From Gimesia maris (GTDB lineage Bacteria > Planctomycetota > Planctomycetia > Planctomycetales > Planctomycetaceae), in NCBI RefSeq assembly GCF_008298035.1, contig NZ_CP042910.1, forward strand, positions 4,541,001 to 4,605,000: a stretch of DNA of 64,000 nucleotides. Reading direction: 5' to 3'. This document shows positions 44,537 through 55,478 of the stretch, in pieces. The notes below the pieces were generated by a model. That model was not told where the DNA came from. It saw only the letters and a list, made by a program, of their open reading frames with translations, and did not search any database. Within the stretch, counting starts at the first letter, position 1. Each line of letters opens with the position of its first letter. The position numbers were made by a program, and so were the translations under genes.

Positions 44537-45313
44537 TCAGTCTGCAGAAGGAAGTGGCGGTAAAAATTCTGGACCACCACTCGCAGGCGACTTCGGTTTG
44601 GGCGGCTGTGCCGAAGGAAACTGAGGAAGTGATTTTCGAGCAGGTTGCCATCTATTCTCCTGATCCGGTATCGATGGCCCGATCGGTCCTGCTTTTGGCT
44701 GTGAACGATTTTGTTTAAATTCCTGTTCAGGAACAGGGGTCGGAAAGACTTCACGAACAGGGGGACGGACAGGCTGTGGATTGAACTGCGACTGCAGTTG
44801 GCTGATAGCAGTCTGCATCCCCTCCAGCGTCTGACTCAAATGGTTCATTTCTCGCTCTGGAATCATCCGGTAAGGATATCCATGATATTGAAACCGTGGC
44901 TGTGGGTATCCGTTGCCTCCCTCGAAAATATAGCCATTGGGTCCCGTTGGTCGAATCACTGGTTCCCTGAGAACGGGTAACTGCATCATGGCCAGAGAAT
45001 GATCCAGATCATCAACCAGGCGTTCCAGATCTGATAACGCCTGCTGCATGCCCTGCACTGGTGCCTGCAAGATCATCATCCGATGGATATTATCTGCGAG
45101 TTCATGTATTTCATATGCCTTATCAAATAACAGGCGTTGACCTCTGATTCCGCGAAAATTCGTGCGAATCTCCCTGCAGATCGTAAATGAGTCCTGATTA
45201 AGCCTCCTCCCCAAAGTCGCGACATCCGTCTGTTGCGCCCACAGGGAATTCGCAGGTAACGTGCAAAGTAAAACGACTGCGATATTAAATTGAATCATAG
45301 TGGTCCGATACAT
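44537..45313 (-). CDS. Secreted Pro-rich coiled-coil protein of unknown function
   Basis: 258 residues from the ATG at 45313, preceded by AGGAGG. A signal peptide (FNIAVVLLCTLPANSLWA) leads to a helical domain about 25-120 (RLNQDSFTICREIRTNF, DLERLVDDLDHSLAMM), then a Tyr/Gly/Pro-rich region and a proline-rich, basic C-terminus (PPVREVFPTPVPEQE, PSIPDQENRWQPARKSLP). It has no domain I recognise. The layout suggests an envelope structural or surface-exposed protein. It is transcribed alone, with no gene of related function nearby. Confidence 0.65.
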   Translation of the reverse strand: MYRTTMIQFNIAVVLLCTLPANSLWAQQTDVATLGRRLNQDSFTICREIRTNFRGIRGQRLLFDKAYEIHELADNIHRMMILQAPVQGMQQALSDLERLVDDLDHSLAMMQLPVLREPVIRPTGPNGYIFEGGNGYPQPRFQYHGYPYRMIPEREMNHLSQTLEGMQTAISQLQSQFNPQPVRPPVREVFPTPVPEQEFKQNRSQPKAGPIGPSIPDQENRWQPARKSLPQFPSAQPPKPKSPASGGPEFLPPLPSAD

Positions 45314-45678
45314 CTTGCTTTCCTCCTGCACGAGGTAAACCATCCATTGCTGTCAGATAAGAGTTGTTGCCTGCCAGGATATGAGAACAACTGGAATGAT
45401 CAGGGGCAAAACGCGTTCCTTAATAGCATCGTAATATCTTCACTGGAGCTAAACTATTGAGGTCCCGATACTTAAAACCTGCCACTTCTCTTCTACCTCT
45501 GCGAATGCATTTAGGATTTCTCCGGATCTGCTGTAGTTTCGATAACAGTTGATTCAAATTGATCCCAATACAGGCGAAAGCAGATTGCCTGCCCTTTCCT
45601 CCCATGTCCCCTTCAGCATATAATCACAATTCCATCTTAAACTTAGACTGTTCAAATACTTCGGAAGATTTATATACC
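45314..45678. other. Intergenic region
   Basis: 365 bp between the divergent coiled-coil and esterase genes. No RNA gene or repeat was seen. The esterase frame stays open upstream to 45559, but the first 40 codons look non-conserved. Confidence 0.5.
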
Positions 45679-46419
45679 ATGCCCTTCACAACTCGTAAGT
45701 TTGGTCCGCTCAATTGTCAGATCTATGATAATTTACCCGCCGATCAGTCCCCCGATATCATCGCAATCGTCAGTCATGGATTTGGTGCACCAGGAGATGA
45801 TCTTGTTCCCCTGGGACCTGAGATCCTTAGAAATCAGCCACAAATATCAGAACGTGTACAGTTCATATTTCCCGCTGCGCCACTTTCCTTACTGGAGATG
45901 GGAATGCCCGGCGGTCGTGCGTGGTGGATGCTGGATGTCGCAGAGCTGAATGCCGCCATTGCTTCCGGAACAATCCGCGACCAGCGGGATAAAACTCCAG
46001 ACGGTTTAATTGAAGCCGGTCAACAACTGCAGGAATTTGTTCTCGCTGTTCAACAGGAATCGGGATTGCCATTTTCCCGGATCGTACTGGCTGGTTTTTC
46101 ACAAGGATCAATGGTCTCGACCGAAATCGCCTTTCAACTGCCACAACCACCGGCTGCACTGGTGATCTGGTCCGGCACACTGCTTTGTGAACAGCGCTGG
46201 GGAAGCCTGGCTGATCAGTCACCCCGTTTTCCTGTTCAGCAGAGCCACGGAACACAGGACCCCATCCTGCCTTATGCTGGTGCCATCTGGCTAAAAGAGA
46301 TGCTGGAACAGCATGATTTTACTGTGGACTTTTCCGAATTTGTCGGCCCACACACGATTCCCGAGGTGGCAATTGATAAATTCCGTAAGTTGCTTAGTGA
46401 TCTGACGGGCAGTCTTTAA
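45679..46419 (+). CDS. Phospholipase/carboxylesterase-type alpha/beta hydrolase
   Basis: 246 residues from the ATG at 45679; upstream in-frame ATGs (45559, 45604) add unconserved residues. The nucleophile elbow is GFSQGSM (Gly-x-Ser-x-Gly), the acid is in HGTQDPILPY, and the His in GPHTIP. IVSHGFGAPGDDLVPLG forms the oxyanion region. This is the abhydrolase_2 (acyl-protein thioesterase/carboxylesterase) group. There is no signal peptide, so it acts in the cytoplasm on small esters or acyl groups. Confidence 0.87.
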   Translation: MPFTTRKFGPLNCQIYDNLPADQSPDIIAIVSHGFGAPGDDLVPLGPEILRNQPQISERVQFIFPAAPLSLLEMGMPGGRAWWMLDVAELNAAIASGTIRDQRDKTPDGLIEAGQQLQEFVLAVQQESGLPFSRIVLAGFSQGSMVSTEIAFQLPQPPAALVIWSGTLLCEQRWGSLADQSPRFPVQQSHGTQDPILPYAGAIWLKEMLEQHDFTVDFSEFVGPHTIPEVAIDKFRKLLSDLTGSL

Positions 46420-46623
46420 ATGAATAACAGGTTAATCTGCGGAAACCCTTTATTTGCAAAGGCAATGCATTGAGACTGGTGCAAATCCAAGCCATAATAT
46501 CATTTGGTTCCTGTAAACAACCCCTATCGCGACTAGAACGTCCTTCGATATTTTCGTACACCGTCATTACCGAAACTGGTCTCCAGGCGAGACATCGCTT
46601 AATCGAAACCAGAATATAACCAC

Positions 46624-48933
46624 ATGAAATCATCTTCCTTTTTTCGATTCTCGTCTCTGCTGGTCCTGCTGTTGAGTACCCTGCTAAACAGTTCGCCTGC
46701 CTGTGCAGCAGAGCAGAAATCAGGCAGCCTGGAAATCACAAATCTGCAAGTTGGCTTTGATGGTCTGTATAAAGTAGGACGCTGGGTTCCAGTCTATCTG
46801 GAATTAACGACAGACAGTCCCCGCGACGTGCAATTATCTGTGATTGCGCGCTCGCCTGATGGAAATCCCACTGAAGTACCTTCCCAGGTATATTCACTCA
46901 AGACACCGGGAACCCACCGACTGTTTTCTAAATTTAAAACTGGCTTGCTGGACAGTCCACTTAAAGTTCGCCTGCGGGATGCACAGACTCAATCAATTCT
47001 GAAAGAGTTTTCTTTCACACCTCGTTCGAACCAAAATCAATTTACCGGAATTGGTTTAAAACAATCAGTCGAACTATGGGCCATGATTGGCTCTGTTGCT
47101 GGACTGGAGCCGGTCTCCCCCGACTCCCTGTCAGACCTAGACCGGAATCGCGACGAGTACGCTGCATTGATTGAAGACCAGTCATCTCTTCCCGAGTCCC
47201 CCTATGGATACGATACTCTCGACACGCTGGTTGTGGATGCCGATTTTTCTCAGGAACCTCGACAAAATGAAGCCATTCGCAAGTGGGTTGCTAATGGCGG
47301 CCATCTGGTCTTATGCGTCGGAGCTGATATTGAAGCTTATCAACATAGTCAATATGCCAGTTGGGTTCCCGTAAAAACTCTCGGTACTACCAGTGTCCGC
47401 GATTTAAGCAGTCTAGAGCTTTATGCTGCTGTTCGATCCCGAATTCGCGGGGTGGCTACTGCCAGTCGTATTGAAATCTCAACTGGCGAAATTCTGGCCA
47501 CAGGACTCGATGGCCCACTGTTAGTCCGGGTTCCATACGGACTGGGAATCGTCACATTCCTGGCGCTAGACCTCAACACCAGCCCGCTGATAAACTGGGA
47601 CGGATTAAATAATCTGAGCCGCAAACTGGCAACGCGAGCCAAACAGCCCATCGCTTCCAGTCAACAAAACGCGGTTCTGGGAAAGAGAATTTCCCAGACC
47701 GGGATATCAGAACTGGAAACACAGCTCTTCCATTCCCAGCAGACCTTCCCGGGTATCGAACGACCATCTCACTGGTGGGTCATGGCATTGATCCTGATTT
47801 ATCTGCTGGTGATCGGTCCCCTCGATTATTTCCTGGTTCACAGGGTCTTGAAAAAACCTCATATCACCTGGTTCACTTTCCCGGCAATGGTTTTCATTGC
47901 CATCGCGTGGGGTGGCTTCACAGCCTTCAAAGATAATGGCAACGCCTTGCTCTCGACTCAATTAAACGTCGTTGACTACGATGTTTCGGCGGGACAGATG
48001 CGCGGACGATTTTATCTGAATTTATACAGCCCGGAAACGCGTCGATATCAGGTCAGCGTCAAATCATCCGTTCCTTCTCAATCGAAAGATCGGCCCCACT
48101 TTCCCACTTATCTCAACTGGAACGGACTACCGGAATCAACGTTTGCAGGAATGTATCGATCTGCGGAAGGCACTATTACCGGTCCAGCATACCAGTTCTC
48201 TGAACAATCTACGGGAATTGAAAACCTGCCCGTACTGAAGTGGGGAACCAAAAGTCTGCTGGCAGAGTGGAATCAACAGCAATCAGATCTGGTGACTTCC
48301 AATCTGACAGGTAATAACCTGGGACAACTTTCGGGAACGCTTACACATCAATTTTCCAGTTCGCTGAAAGACTGGGTACTCGCCTATGGAAATCGTGTTT
48401 ATCTGCCGGTCAATAATCCAGAACAGCTCGATCAATCTTACATCCCGGCCAACCAGGTTTGGTCAATCAATGGTCCCCGGATCGAATCGAGAAACATAAA
48501 AGGATACCTGACCCGCTCTGTTTCTCGTCGTATCGAACAAAAAGGGCAGAACAACGCGACAATTGTAACAGTACAGACAGATTATAATCCGTTTGCCAAA
48601 AATGCTTATGAAATCCTCAAAATCCTGACGTTTCATGAGATGTCAGGAGGTTATGGCTATACCGGGCTTTCGAATATCTCAGGCGAACAACTGGATCTGA
48701 CAGAACAACTCCGCTTGGGGAGAGCGGTCCTGTTCGCTCGTCTGGACACACCACTCAGTGTAGCAGAACTGGATCAGAACCAACTCGAGCAGGAACATCA
48801 GGATACTTATATTCGAGTCGTGATCCCCGTAAGCATTTCAGTCGATATTCAATATGAATTGCCGTCATTAGATAAAGAAGACAAAGAGACCAAAGATCAG
48901 CAGGACACACCATCCGGGAGCGATAACGAGTGA
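46624..48933 (+). CDS. Membrane protein of unknown function coupled to an ABC ATPase
   Basis: 769 residues: a signal peptide (SLLVLLLSTLLNSSPACA), a beta-rich N-terminal domain, a Rossmann/GATase1-like stretch (TLVVDADFSQEP, IRKWVANGGHLVLCVGA), two adjacent TM helices near 385-425 (HWWVMALILIYLLVIGPLD, FPAMVFIAIAWGGFTAF), then a large beta-rich C-terminal domain. This resembles GldG-like auxiliary subunits of gliding-type ABC transporters. The ABC ATPase gene starts within its stop codon region (4-bp overlap). With only two TM helices it is unusual as a permease, but no other membrane subunit gene is adjacent. Confidence 0.75.
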   Translation: MKSSSFFRFSSLLVLLLSTLLNSSPACAAEQKSGSLEITNLQVGFDGLYKVGRWVPVYLELTTDSPRDVQLSVIARSPDGNPTEVPSQVYSLKTPGTHRLFSKFKTGLLDSPLKVRLRDAQTQSILKEFSFTPRSNQNQFTGIGLKQSVELWAMIGSVAGLEPVSPDSLSDLDRNRDEYAALIEDQSSLPESPYGYDTLDTLVVDADFSQEPRQNEAIRKWVANGGHLVLCVGADIEAYQHSQYASWVPVKTLGTTSVRDLSSLELYAAVRSRIRGVATASRIEISTGEILATGLDGPLLVRVPYGLGIVTFLALDLNTSPLINWDGLNNLSRKLATRAKQPIASSQQNAVLGKRISQTGISELETQLFHSQQTFPGIERPSHWWVMALILIYLLVIGPLDYFLVHRVLKKPHITWFTFPAMVFIAIAWGGFTAFKDNGNALLSTQLNVVDYDVSAGQMRGRFYLNLYSPETRRYQVSVKSSVPSQSKDRPHFPTYLNWNGLPESTFAGMYRSAEGTITGPAYQFSEQSTGIENLPVLKWGTKSLLAEWNQQQSDLVTSNLTGNNLGQLSGTLTHQFSSSLKDWVLAYGNRVYLPVNNPEQLDQSYIPANQVWSINGPRIESRNIKGYLTRSVSRRIEQKGQNNATIVTVQTDYNPFAKNAYEILKILTFHEMSGGYGYTGLSNISGEQLDLTEQLRLGRAVLFARLDTPLSVAELDQNQLEQEHQDTYIRVVIPVSISVDIQYELPSLDKEDKETKDQQDTPSGSDNE

Positions 48934-49856
48934 TTGAAACACGGAATTTAACGAAACGCTATGGCGATCTGATCGCTGTTAACAACATTAACCTGAGCCT
49001 GGGTGAGGGGGATGTTTTTGGTTTTATCGGTCCGAACGGCTCTGGTAAAACGACAACCATGCGGATGATCGCCACCTTGCTCAGCCCGGATTATGGTGAA
49101 GCCTATGTGTGTGGAAAGTCTATCTATACCCATCCGGAAGAAATCAGACGCCTGGTCGGGTTCATGCCAGACTTTTTCGGCGTCTATGATGATATGACAG
49201 TGATTGAATATCTCGAATTCTTTGCCTCTGCTTACCGGATTAAAGGTCCCCAGCGTCGTAAAATCTGCGAGGAAAAGCTGGAGCTGGTCGATATGACGTT
49301 CAAGCGGGATGCAATGGTCAACCAGCTCTCCCGCGGCCAGACACAGCGAATCGGCCTGGCACGCGTACTGTTGCATGAACCCCAGGTACTTCTACTCGAC
49401 GAACCAGCCAGTGGATTAGACCCCCGTGCGAGAATTGAAATTCGTAATCTGCTGAAACGACTGGGAGAACTGAAAAAGACGGTGATTGTTTCCAGTCATA
49501 TTCTTCCCGAACTCGCTGACGTCTGCACGCGTGTCGGCATGATCGAAAAAGGAAATCTCATCGTTGATGACAATGTCGACGAAGTGATGAAAAAGGCGCG
49601 ACAACAAATCATTCTGCACGTTGGTGTAGGCGAGAATACCGATAAAGCGGCTGCACTGCTGCAAGCGCACGAGCTGGTTTCCAAACTCGAAGTCCAGAAA
49701 AACGTCATGCTGGTGACGTTAAAAAGTGATGTGAAAGATTATACCTTCATCCCCTCGCTGCTGATCAGCGAGGGGTTCAAACTCAGCCTGTTCCGTGAAG
49801 AGGAAATCAACCTGGAAACGGCATTCATGGAACTCACCAAAGGACTGGTTCAGTAA
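48930..49856 (+). CDS. ABC transporter ATP-binding protein
   Basis: 308 residues from a GTG at 48930 that overlaps the upstream stop by 4 bp; CGGGAG lies just before it. Walker A GPNGSGKTT, signature LSRGQTQRIGL, Walker B VLLLDEPASGLDP and H-loop VSSHIL are all intact. An extension of about 80 residues (LLQAHELVSKLEV) resembles that of the CcmA/NatA/GldA type. Co-translated with the 769-residue membrane protein, it should energise export or an extracytoplasmic process. Confidence 0.93.
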   Translation: MIETRNLTKRYGDLIAVNNINLSLGEGDVFGFIGPNGSGKTTTMRMIATLLSPDYGEAYVCGKSIYTHPEEIRRLVGFMPDFFGVYDDMTVIEYLEFFASAYRIKGPQRRKICEEKLELVDMTFKRDAMVNQLSRGQTQRIGLARVLLHEPQVLLLDEPASGLDPRARIEIRNLLKRLGELKKTVIVSSHILPELADVCTRVGMIEKGNLIVDDNVDEVMKKARQQIILHVGVGENTDKAAALLQAHELVSKLEVQKNVMLVTLKSDVKDYTFIPSLLISEGFKLSLFREEEINLETAFMELTKGLVQ

Positions 49857-49870
49857 ATCTGACAGGCACT

Positions 49871-50677
49871 CTATTTTTTCTTTCTGGCAGCAGCCCGCTT
49901 TGCTTTACGGGCAGCTGCCTCTTTTTCTTCAGCCGCTTTCACCTCTGCTTCCGGCTTGCGCACCTGCTGCAATAACCATTCATAGATGTCCGGATTATTA
50001 TAAGTTTCTGTCCAGGAATCATGGCCTGCTTCTGGATAAATGGTGAATTTCACGTCGGACTTTTCTTTCTTCAGGACATCCACCAGAGTCTGGGACCGTT
50101 CCAGAGGGACTGCAGTGTCTTTACCCCCATGAAACACCCAGATCGGAACGTGCTTGATTTTCTTGACCCAGAACTTTTCCCCGCCCCCACAAATAGGCAC
50201 CAGGGCAGCAAATCGATAGGGAGTATAAGCCGCCAGTGACCAGGTACCAAAGCCTCCCATACTTAGACCAGTCACATAGATGCGGTCTTTATCGACCTTA
50301 TATTTCTTCTCGATGTCATTCAACAGCGCAGTCAGTTCGACCGGTTGCCAGAGTTGGTCTTCAGGACATTGCGGAGAAACAACGATGAACGGAAATTGTT
50401 TGCCGTTTTTAACCAGCTTCGGTGGGCCATGGACCGTCACCAGATCCAGATCGTCTCCCCGTTCTCCTGCCCCATGGAGAAACAGAACTAGAGGCCATTT
50501 TTCTTTTTCATCATAGTTCTCTGGAAGATAGAGCAGATATTTCATCTTCACGGGAATCGTGGTGTTCAGCTCGGCGGCAGACTGGTTTCCGGTTTCCGGT
50601 TTCTCTGCTGCTTCACTGGAAACATACATCGAAGACACAGCAAAGATGAAACAGACCACTATTATTTTTTTTAACAT
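49871..50677 (-). CDS. Secreted esterase/peptidase-like alpha/beta hydrolase
   Basis: 268 residues from the ATG at 50677, with AGGAG upstream and a signal peptide (KIIVVCFIFAVSSMYVSS). The sequence WPLVLFLHGAGERGDDLD, the elbow GLSMGGFGTW, VFHGGKDTAVP (acid) and EAGHDSW (His) match the PHB-depolymerase/feruloyl-esterase-type group common in planctomycetes. A Lys/Arg/Ala-rich tail (about 20 residues) ends the protein, perhaps for envelope binding. It is convergent with the ABC ATPase gene, 15 bp apart. Confidence 0.88.
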   Translation of the reverse strand: MLKKIIVVCFIFAVSSMYVSSEAAEKPETGNQSAAELNTTIPVKMKYLLYLPENYDEKEKWPLVLFLHGAGERGDDLDLVTVHGPPKLVKNGKQFPFIVVSPQCPEDQLWQPVELTALLNDIEKKYKVDKDRIYVTGLSMGGFGTWSLAAYTPYRFAALVPICGGGEKFWVKKIKHVPIWVFHGGKDTAVPLERSQTLVDVLKKEKSDVKFTIYPEAGHDSWTETYNNPDIYEWLLQQVRKPEAEVKAAEEKEAAARKAKRAAARKKK

Positions 50678-50995
50678 ATGGTTTTCTCTCCTGATTGAAA
50701 ATGTCACCCCTGGTAAAATAAGCGACTCAGGAAACGAGCATGACAGAGAGCTCTAAAGACTTCAAGCTAAATGAGTTCCCGAATACCGCTAGAATGGATG
50801 CCTGTCGATCTAAAACAGGGAAAGCAGGAAGAATAAGCTGTATAAGAAAGCCTGATTTCTCGACCGCATCCCCCTCTGAGCGCATGAGATAAGTCCAGAA
50901 TGGTCTTCTACGATAAGCGTTTTTTTGATAAATTACTGTTTCAACTCTCTACTTCTCTCCCTTCCTGTCATCTTAACTCAGCACCCCTCGCGCAC

Positions 50996-53836
50996 ATGAA
51001 TTCTGCTTCTCTTTGCGGAAATCTTATTTCACAATCATTTTCTGAATTCAAACGAGTTTCCTGGAAACCGTTCTGGGTCGGAATCGTGTTATGCTGCGCC
51101 TCACTATCCGGCTGCCAGAAAAGCATGCTGCAAAACGTGCGAGAAACTCCGTTAGCTGCATCCCTGAAAGAGAAAGTGACACGAAAAGTACCAAAACACC
51201 TGGAAGGCTTACAGGTTTATCTTTCTCGTGATCAGTGGGTCAAAAATCATCACTGGTCTCCGGAACTGGAATGGAAGACCTTTCAGGAGGACAGCGCAGA
51301 GTATCATCTCGCACCGATTGAGGTACAACGCTGGGTATTTGGATCGGTTGACCAGAACTCTCTGTTAAGTGAAATCAGTAATCAGCAACCATTGACTCCC
51401 CCTGAACAGACGACTTCAGAACCTGAGCCCAAATCCAAACCATCAGTACCCGATCAGACAGCACAATCTGACTCGAATAATCCAACAAAACAGCAGAAAC
51501 CGGAAAGCTGGTCATTTAACGCGTTTCAGGATTATTTCTTCGATCATAAAAACCATAGTTCAAAACGATCAGAGAATCACGGACTCGACAAATTTGAAGC
51601 ATTGCAGGAATTATCAACGTGGGATAATCTGGCCGGCTGGAACGCGGCGATTCTCTGGGCTACCTTATCGCCTGCAACGGCCATTGAGGCACTGCCAACC
51701 CTCGAGAAAGTGGCTCTGGAACTCCCACTGCGACCACAGAATAATACTAAAGATAATTCCGGTAAATCAGAGCAGCCTACAGTATCAGAGGCAATGCAAC
51801 ATGCTGCCTTGAATGCGATCTCTCTGGTACTGTCTCAAGCCGATGCGATTCCACTCGAGACACGGAATCGATTAACCCAGCGACTTCAGCGTCCTGACCT
51901 TTCCCTTGAACTGAGAAGCGAACTCTATCTTGCCCTGGCCCGATTCACGCATCCTGCTGGAATCCCCTCTCTGGAACAGTCGCTGGAAATCAGTGAGCAA
52001 AATGCAACTGCACCGAAATCATTGAGACGAGCAGCAATGCAAGCCTGTATTCTACATGGTTTCTGGTTTCATACTGAACAAAAGCTGGCGGCCCATCCTG
52101 ATGAACCTCGTAGTTTCAACCCCGACGAATGGCCTGCCAATATCATGCAGGTTCGCTGGGACTCCGATGCAAATATGCGTTGGAACTTTGGTTACTGGGC
52201 CGCATTAATTCGCCATCCTGATGCTGAAACAATTCTCACCTCTCAACTGAGAGATGCAGATCTGGTAGTTCAGACTAAAGCCATCGAACACCTGGGAATG
52301 ATGGGATCGGAAACAGCACTGCAAATTCTCAAAGAGTATGCGCAAAGTCCTGCAGAGAATATTCGTGTTGCTGCAGTAAAAGGTCTCAGTTCCTGGGGGC
52401 CGATGCATCTTATCCCTCTCAAAGACGATACATCCTCCGCTGTCAGACTTGAAGTCGCCACAGGCCTGGGAAAAACTCCAACTGCTGAATCCGCGCTTCA
52501 TCTGCGATCATTGATCAATGATCGCAGTTCTCAGGTACAGCATACTGTTATTCAAGCCATTTCAGGCTGGCCAGATGATCTTGCCGTACCATTACTGCTG
52601 GATGGGATCCAGGAAGGAGTCTATAAAACACGTCGCCAAAGCATTATACAACTCGTTGACCGGACAGGCCTGGGCGGATCAATCTCCATCGAAGCCCCGC
52701 AAAAAGAACGCGTTGCTGCTGTCAATGACCTGGTTCAGAGTGGCCAGCTCACGGGAAGTTTCTGGGGACAGCTCATGCAACAGGGACTTAAGTCCGGGCA
52801 GGAAATCAATCAGGGCCGCGCTGCCGAAATTCAGTCCTATTTTCAAAACCTGATCAACCAACCTCGCGAATCATCTGAATATCAACAGGCCTACCAGGAA
52901 CTTGCTAACATCAGTCCTGCCGAAGTTAAAGTGCTGGAGAAACTGATCAGAGAAACTTCAATCGAAATCCCCGGTGAAATTTATACTGATTTACTGGTTA
53001 ACCTGGCTCCTGAATATGCTGCATTGAATCAACTGACCAGTCCCCACATCACAGATCGACGCGAAGCCGCACAACAGTTATTTGTCAGTTCACAGAACAT
53101 ATCATTGAACCCGGTGGTTGTATCTCGCCTGCGAAAGCTGATGTCACACGAACAGGATCGGCTGGTCTGGCGAATTGTGATGTCAGCTGTTGAAAAAGAC
53201 AACTACGATGAAGCTGCGCAACTGGCATTGCTGGCAATCAATCATAACTGGCCTGACATCCGAATCCTGGGTTGTGAGTATTTTGGTTCTCATGGATTAC
53301 CCCAGTATGCAAACTGGCTGCTCCCATTGCTGGATGATAAGAACCACACGGTTCAGCTGGCTGCCATCAGGGCGATCGGCAAGTGCCACAACCCGATTGC
53401 GATCTCTGGAATACAGAAACCAGGCGAAAGCCAGAATCCCTCGCCTTCACTTCGTTCTCTACTGACTCACTCAAATCGACGTGTACGCTTCGAAACGGTG
53501 GTAGCGCTCAGTCGGCTGGGTGATTTTGCCGGTATGCAGGAACTGCTGCGAATCTCAAATGACACTCAGGTTGCGATGAAAAATGAAGCCGTACAGGAAA
53601 TGGGTAATTCCGGACAGACACGTTTTGTAGAACCTCTGATCCAGATGGCCTGGACCGAGCGAAACAACTCTACGCTCAAAGAAATCTTGAACAGCCTTGA
53701 TAAACTGGTACCAGACTCGGAGCAGCCAGCTGATCTGAACCCGCAACAGGACCGGTCAGATCAGGCTAAAATCTGGATGAACTGGTGGCAAACACAACAC
53801 TCTGGACAAGGTTCGCGACTGTTTACAGGGCGTTAA
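50996..53836 (+). CDS. HEAT-repeat lipoprotein
   Basis: 946 residues from the ATG at 50996; an earlier ATG at 50900 would lengthen the N-region excessively. [14 protein letters not shown] contains a lipobox (LSGC), so the mature protein is lipid-anchored. After a Ser/Pro/Gln-rich linker, the bulk is PBS-lyase-type HEAT repeats, e.g. [75 protein letters not shown]. Such alpha-solenoids bind other proteins; an envelope scaffold is likely. The gene is followed at about 120 bp by a STAS-domain gene. Confidence 0.82.
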   Translation: MNSASLCGNLISQSFSEFKRVSWKPFWVGIVLCCASLSGCQKSMLQNVRETPLAASLKEKVTRKVPKHLEGLQVYLSRDQWVKNHHWSPELEWKTFQEDSAEYHLAPIEVQRWVFGSVDQNSLLSEISNQQPLTPPEQTTSEPEPKSKPSVPDQTAQSDSNNPTKQQKPESWSFNAFQDYFFDHKNHSSKRSENHGLDKFEALQELSTWDNLAGWNAAILWATLSPATAIEALPTLEKVALELPLRPQNNTKDNSGKSEQPTVSEAMQHAALNAISLVLSQADAIPLETRNRLTQRLQRPDLSLELRSELYLALARFTHPAGIPSLEQSLEISEQNATAPKSLRRAAMQACILHGFWFHTEQKLAAHPDEPRSFNPDEWPANIMQVRWDSDANMRWNFGYWAALIRHPDAETILTSQLRDADLVVQTKAIEHLGMMGSETALQILKEYAQSPAENIRVAAVKGLSSWGPMHLIPLKDDTSSAVRLEVATGLGKTPTAESALHLRSLINDRSSQVQHTVIQAISGWPDDLAVPLLLDGIQEGVYKTRRQSIIQLVDRTGLGGSISIEAPQKERVAAVNDLVQSGQLTGSFWGQLMQQGLKSGQEINQGRAAEIQSYFQNLINQPRESSEYQQAYQELANISPAEVKVLEKLIRETSIEIPGEIYTDLLVNLAPEYAALNQLTSPHITDRREAAQQLFVSSQNISLNPVVVSRLRKLMSHEQDRLVWRIVMSAVEKDNYDEAAQLALLAINHNWPDIRILGCEYFGSHGLPQYANWLLPLLDDKNHTVQLAAIRAIGKCHNPIAISGIQKPGESQNPSPSLRSLLTHSNRRVRFETVVALSRLGDFAGMQELLRISNDTQVAMKNEAVQEMGNSGQTRFVEPLIQMAWTERNNSTLKEILNSLDKLVPDSEQPADLNPQQDRSDQAKIWMNWWQTQHSGQGSRLFTGR

Positions 53837-53957
53837 GTATGAATTCTTGTTTTTGATGTACTTGATGGTTGTTCTCCTCTCCGGGATATCAGTATCATGG
53901 GTACTAAATAATATAATTTCTCTCCAAAGAATGTTTTCATCAGTGCGGAACCACTAC

Positions 53958-54323
53958 ATGGCTAACTACCACGACGACTTTCAACTGGAATGGCATGGAA
54001 ATACGGTCGTAATCATTCCTGCGAGCAATGTCGAGTCAATGAGCTGGGATCTGATTGAACAGGCCGCTGATATTGTCATGGCACCGCTGCAGGAAGTCGA
54101 AATCCCGATGGTCGTCTTCGACCTGAGTGATGTCAGTTATTTCGGCTCCGTGTTTCTGGCACTGCTGCTGCGCTGTCACAAACATGTTCGCAGCCGAGGA
54201 GGAGAGTTAGTATTATGTGGTGCCAGTAAGATGGCCAACGAACTCTTGCGTATCACTGCACTGGACACACTCTGGGCTATTTACGAGACCAGAGATGAAG
54301 CACTGGATGCCCTGATGGGCTGA
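53958..54323 (+). CDS. STAS-domain (anti-sigma factor antagonist-like) protein
   Basis: 121 residues from the ATG at 53958. The open frame extends upstream to 53847, but those residues overlap the leader and are not conserved-looking. The fold pattern [52 protein letters not shown] and [15 protein letters not shown] is that of SpoIIAA/STAS proteins. The usual DSSG phospho-serine motif is replaced by FGSV, so phosphorylation control may be altered. It lies between the HEAT lipoprotein and LOG genes. Confidence 0.82.
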   Translation: MANYHDDFQLEWHGNTVVIIPASNVESMSWDLIEQAADIVMAPLQEVEIPMVVFDLSDVSYFGSVFLALLLRCHKHVRSRGGELVLCGASKMANELLRITALDTLWAIYETRDEALDALMG

Positions 54324-54381
54324 CCGGAGAGTCTGGTTCTCACATTCGTCTCGACTCGCTATGTTAAAGGATTAATGGATC

Positions 54382-55452
54382 ATGTCGAGGAAATATCGTA
54401 AAACACGCCCCGGCGTCTCAGAATCTGATGTATTACCAACTGAACACAGTTCGGAACTTTATCCGCATCAGTCTATCGTTGCCAGCATCAAAGAGACGGC
54501 CGATAAACTCAAACAGGACCAGGCCACCCGCGGCGACCTGAAAATCCTGGACCGGGCCCTGAAGGAATTACGGTATGCTTTCAAGGTTTTCACTCCCTAT
54601 CGAAAACAGCGCAAAGTCACCGTCTTTGGTTCTGCCCGCACAAACCCCGACGATCCTTCCTATCAGCAGGCGTTGCAGTTTGGACGGAGAATGGCGGAAG
54701 AAAAATGGATGATTGTTACAGGTGCCGGCCCCGGAATCATGGAAGCTGCCCATGTCGGCGCGGGAACCGACATGTCGATGGGCGTCAATATCATGCTGCC
54801 CTTCGAGCAGGAGCCCAACTACGTAATCCATAAAGACGAAAAACTGGTCAACTTAAACTACTTCTTCACTCGAAAACTCCTGTTCGTCAAAGAAGTCCAT
54901 GCGATTGTCTGCTGTGCAGGCGGATTTGGGACCCTCGACGAAGCATTTGAGACTCTGACACTCGTTCAGACGGGAAAACGCGATCCTATGCCGATCGTAC
55001 TGCTGGATGCTCCGGGAGGATCTTACTGGAAAGACTGGGAAGAATTCCTTAAAAACAATCTCTTAAAACAGGAATTAATCTCCAAAGAAGACCTGTCTCT
55101 TTTTCATGTCACAGACGACTTGGAAGACGCCGTTGATGAAGTGATCGGTTTTTACAGCGTTTATAACAGTATGCGATATGTCAAAGGGCGGCTCGTACTT
55201 CGCCTGCATGTCGAACCCAGTAATGAATTCATTGAGAAACTGAATGATGAATTCAAGGATATTCTTGATTCCGGGATTATCACAAAAGTCAAAGCACACG
55301 AGCTGGAAAAGGACGATGAGCACCTCGCCGATCTGCCGCGCATTTCCCTAATATTCAATCGCAAGAATCTCGGCCGATTGCGACAGTTGATTGATCGCAT
55401 CAACACCGAACTGGGTCCGCAGAGTTCTGAAGAAGCGGAAGAGGAAGAGTAG
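54382..55452 (+). CDS. LOG-family (TIGR00730) nucleotide phosphoribohydrolase-like protein
   Basis: 356 residues. The Rossmann-fold LOG core is clear: [33 protein letters not shown], a conserved Arg in FTRKLLF, and [16 protein letters not shown], a variant of the PGGxGTxxE motif with Ala in place of Pro. LOG proteins hydrolyse nucleoside 5'-monophosphates and can release cytokinin-like bases. About 110 extra C-terminal residues ([17 protein letters not shown]) form a second domain, longer than plant LOG. Cytoplasmic. Confidence 0.88.
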   Translation: MSRKYRKTRPGVSESDVLPTEHSSELYPHQSIVASIKETADKLKQDQATRGDLKILDRALKELRYAFKVFTPYRKQRKVTVFGSARTNPDDPSYQQALQFGRRMAEEKWMIVTGAGPGIMEAAHVGAGTDMSMGVNIMLPFEQEPNYVIHKDEKLVNLNYFFTRKLLFVKEVHAIVCCAGGFGTLDEAFETLTLVQTGKRDPMPIVLLDAPGGSYWKDWEEFLKNNLLKQELISKEDLSLFHVTDDLEDAVDEVIGFYSVYNSMRYVKGRLVLRLHVEPSNEFIEKLNDEFKDILDSGIITKVKAHELEKDDEHLADLPRISLIFNRKNLGRLRQLIDRINTELGPQSSEEAEEEE

Positions 55453-55478
55453 CGTTTCACCTTATCGCTGAATCAGCT

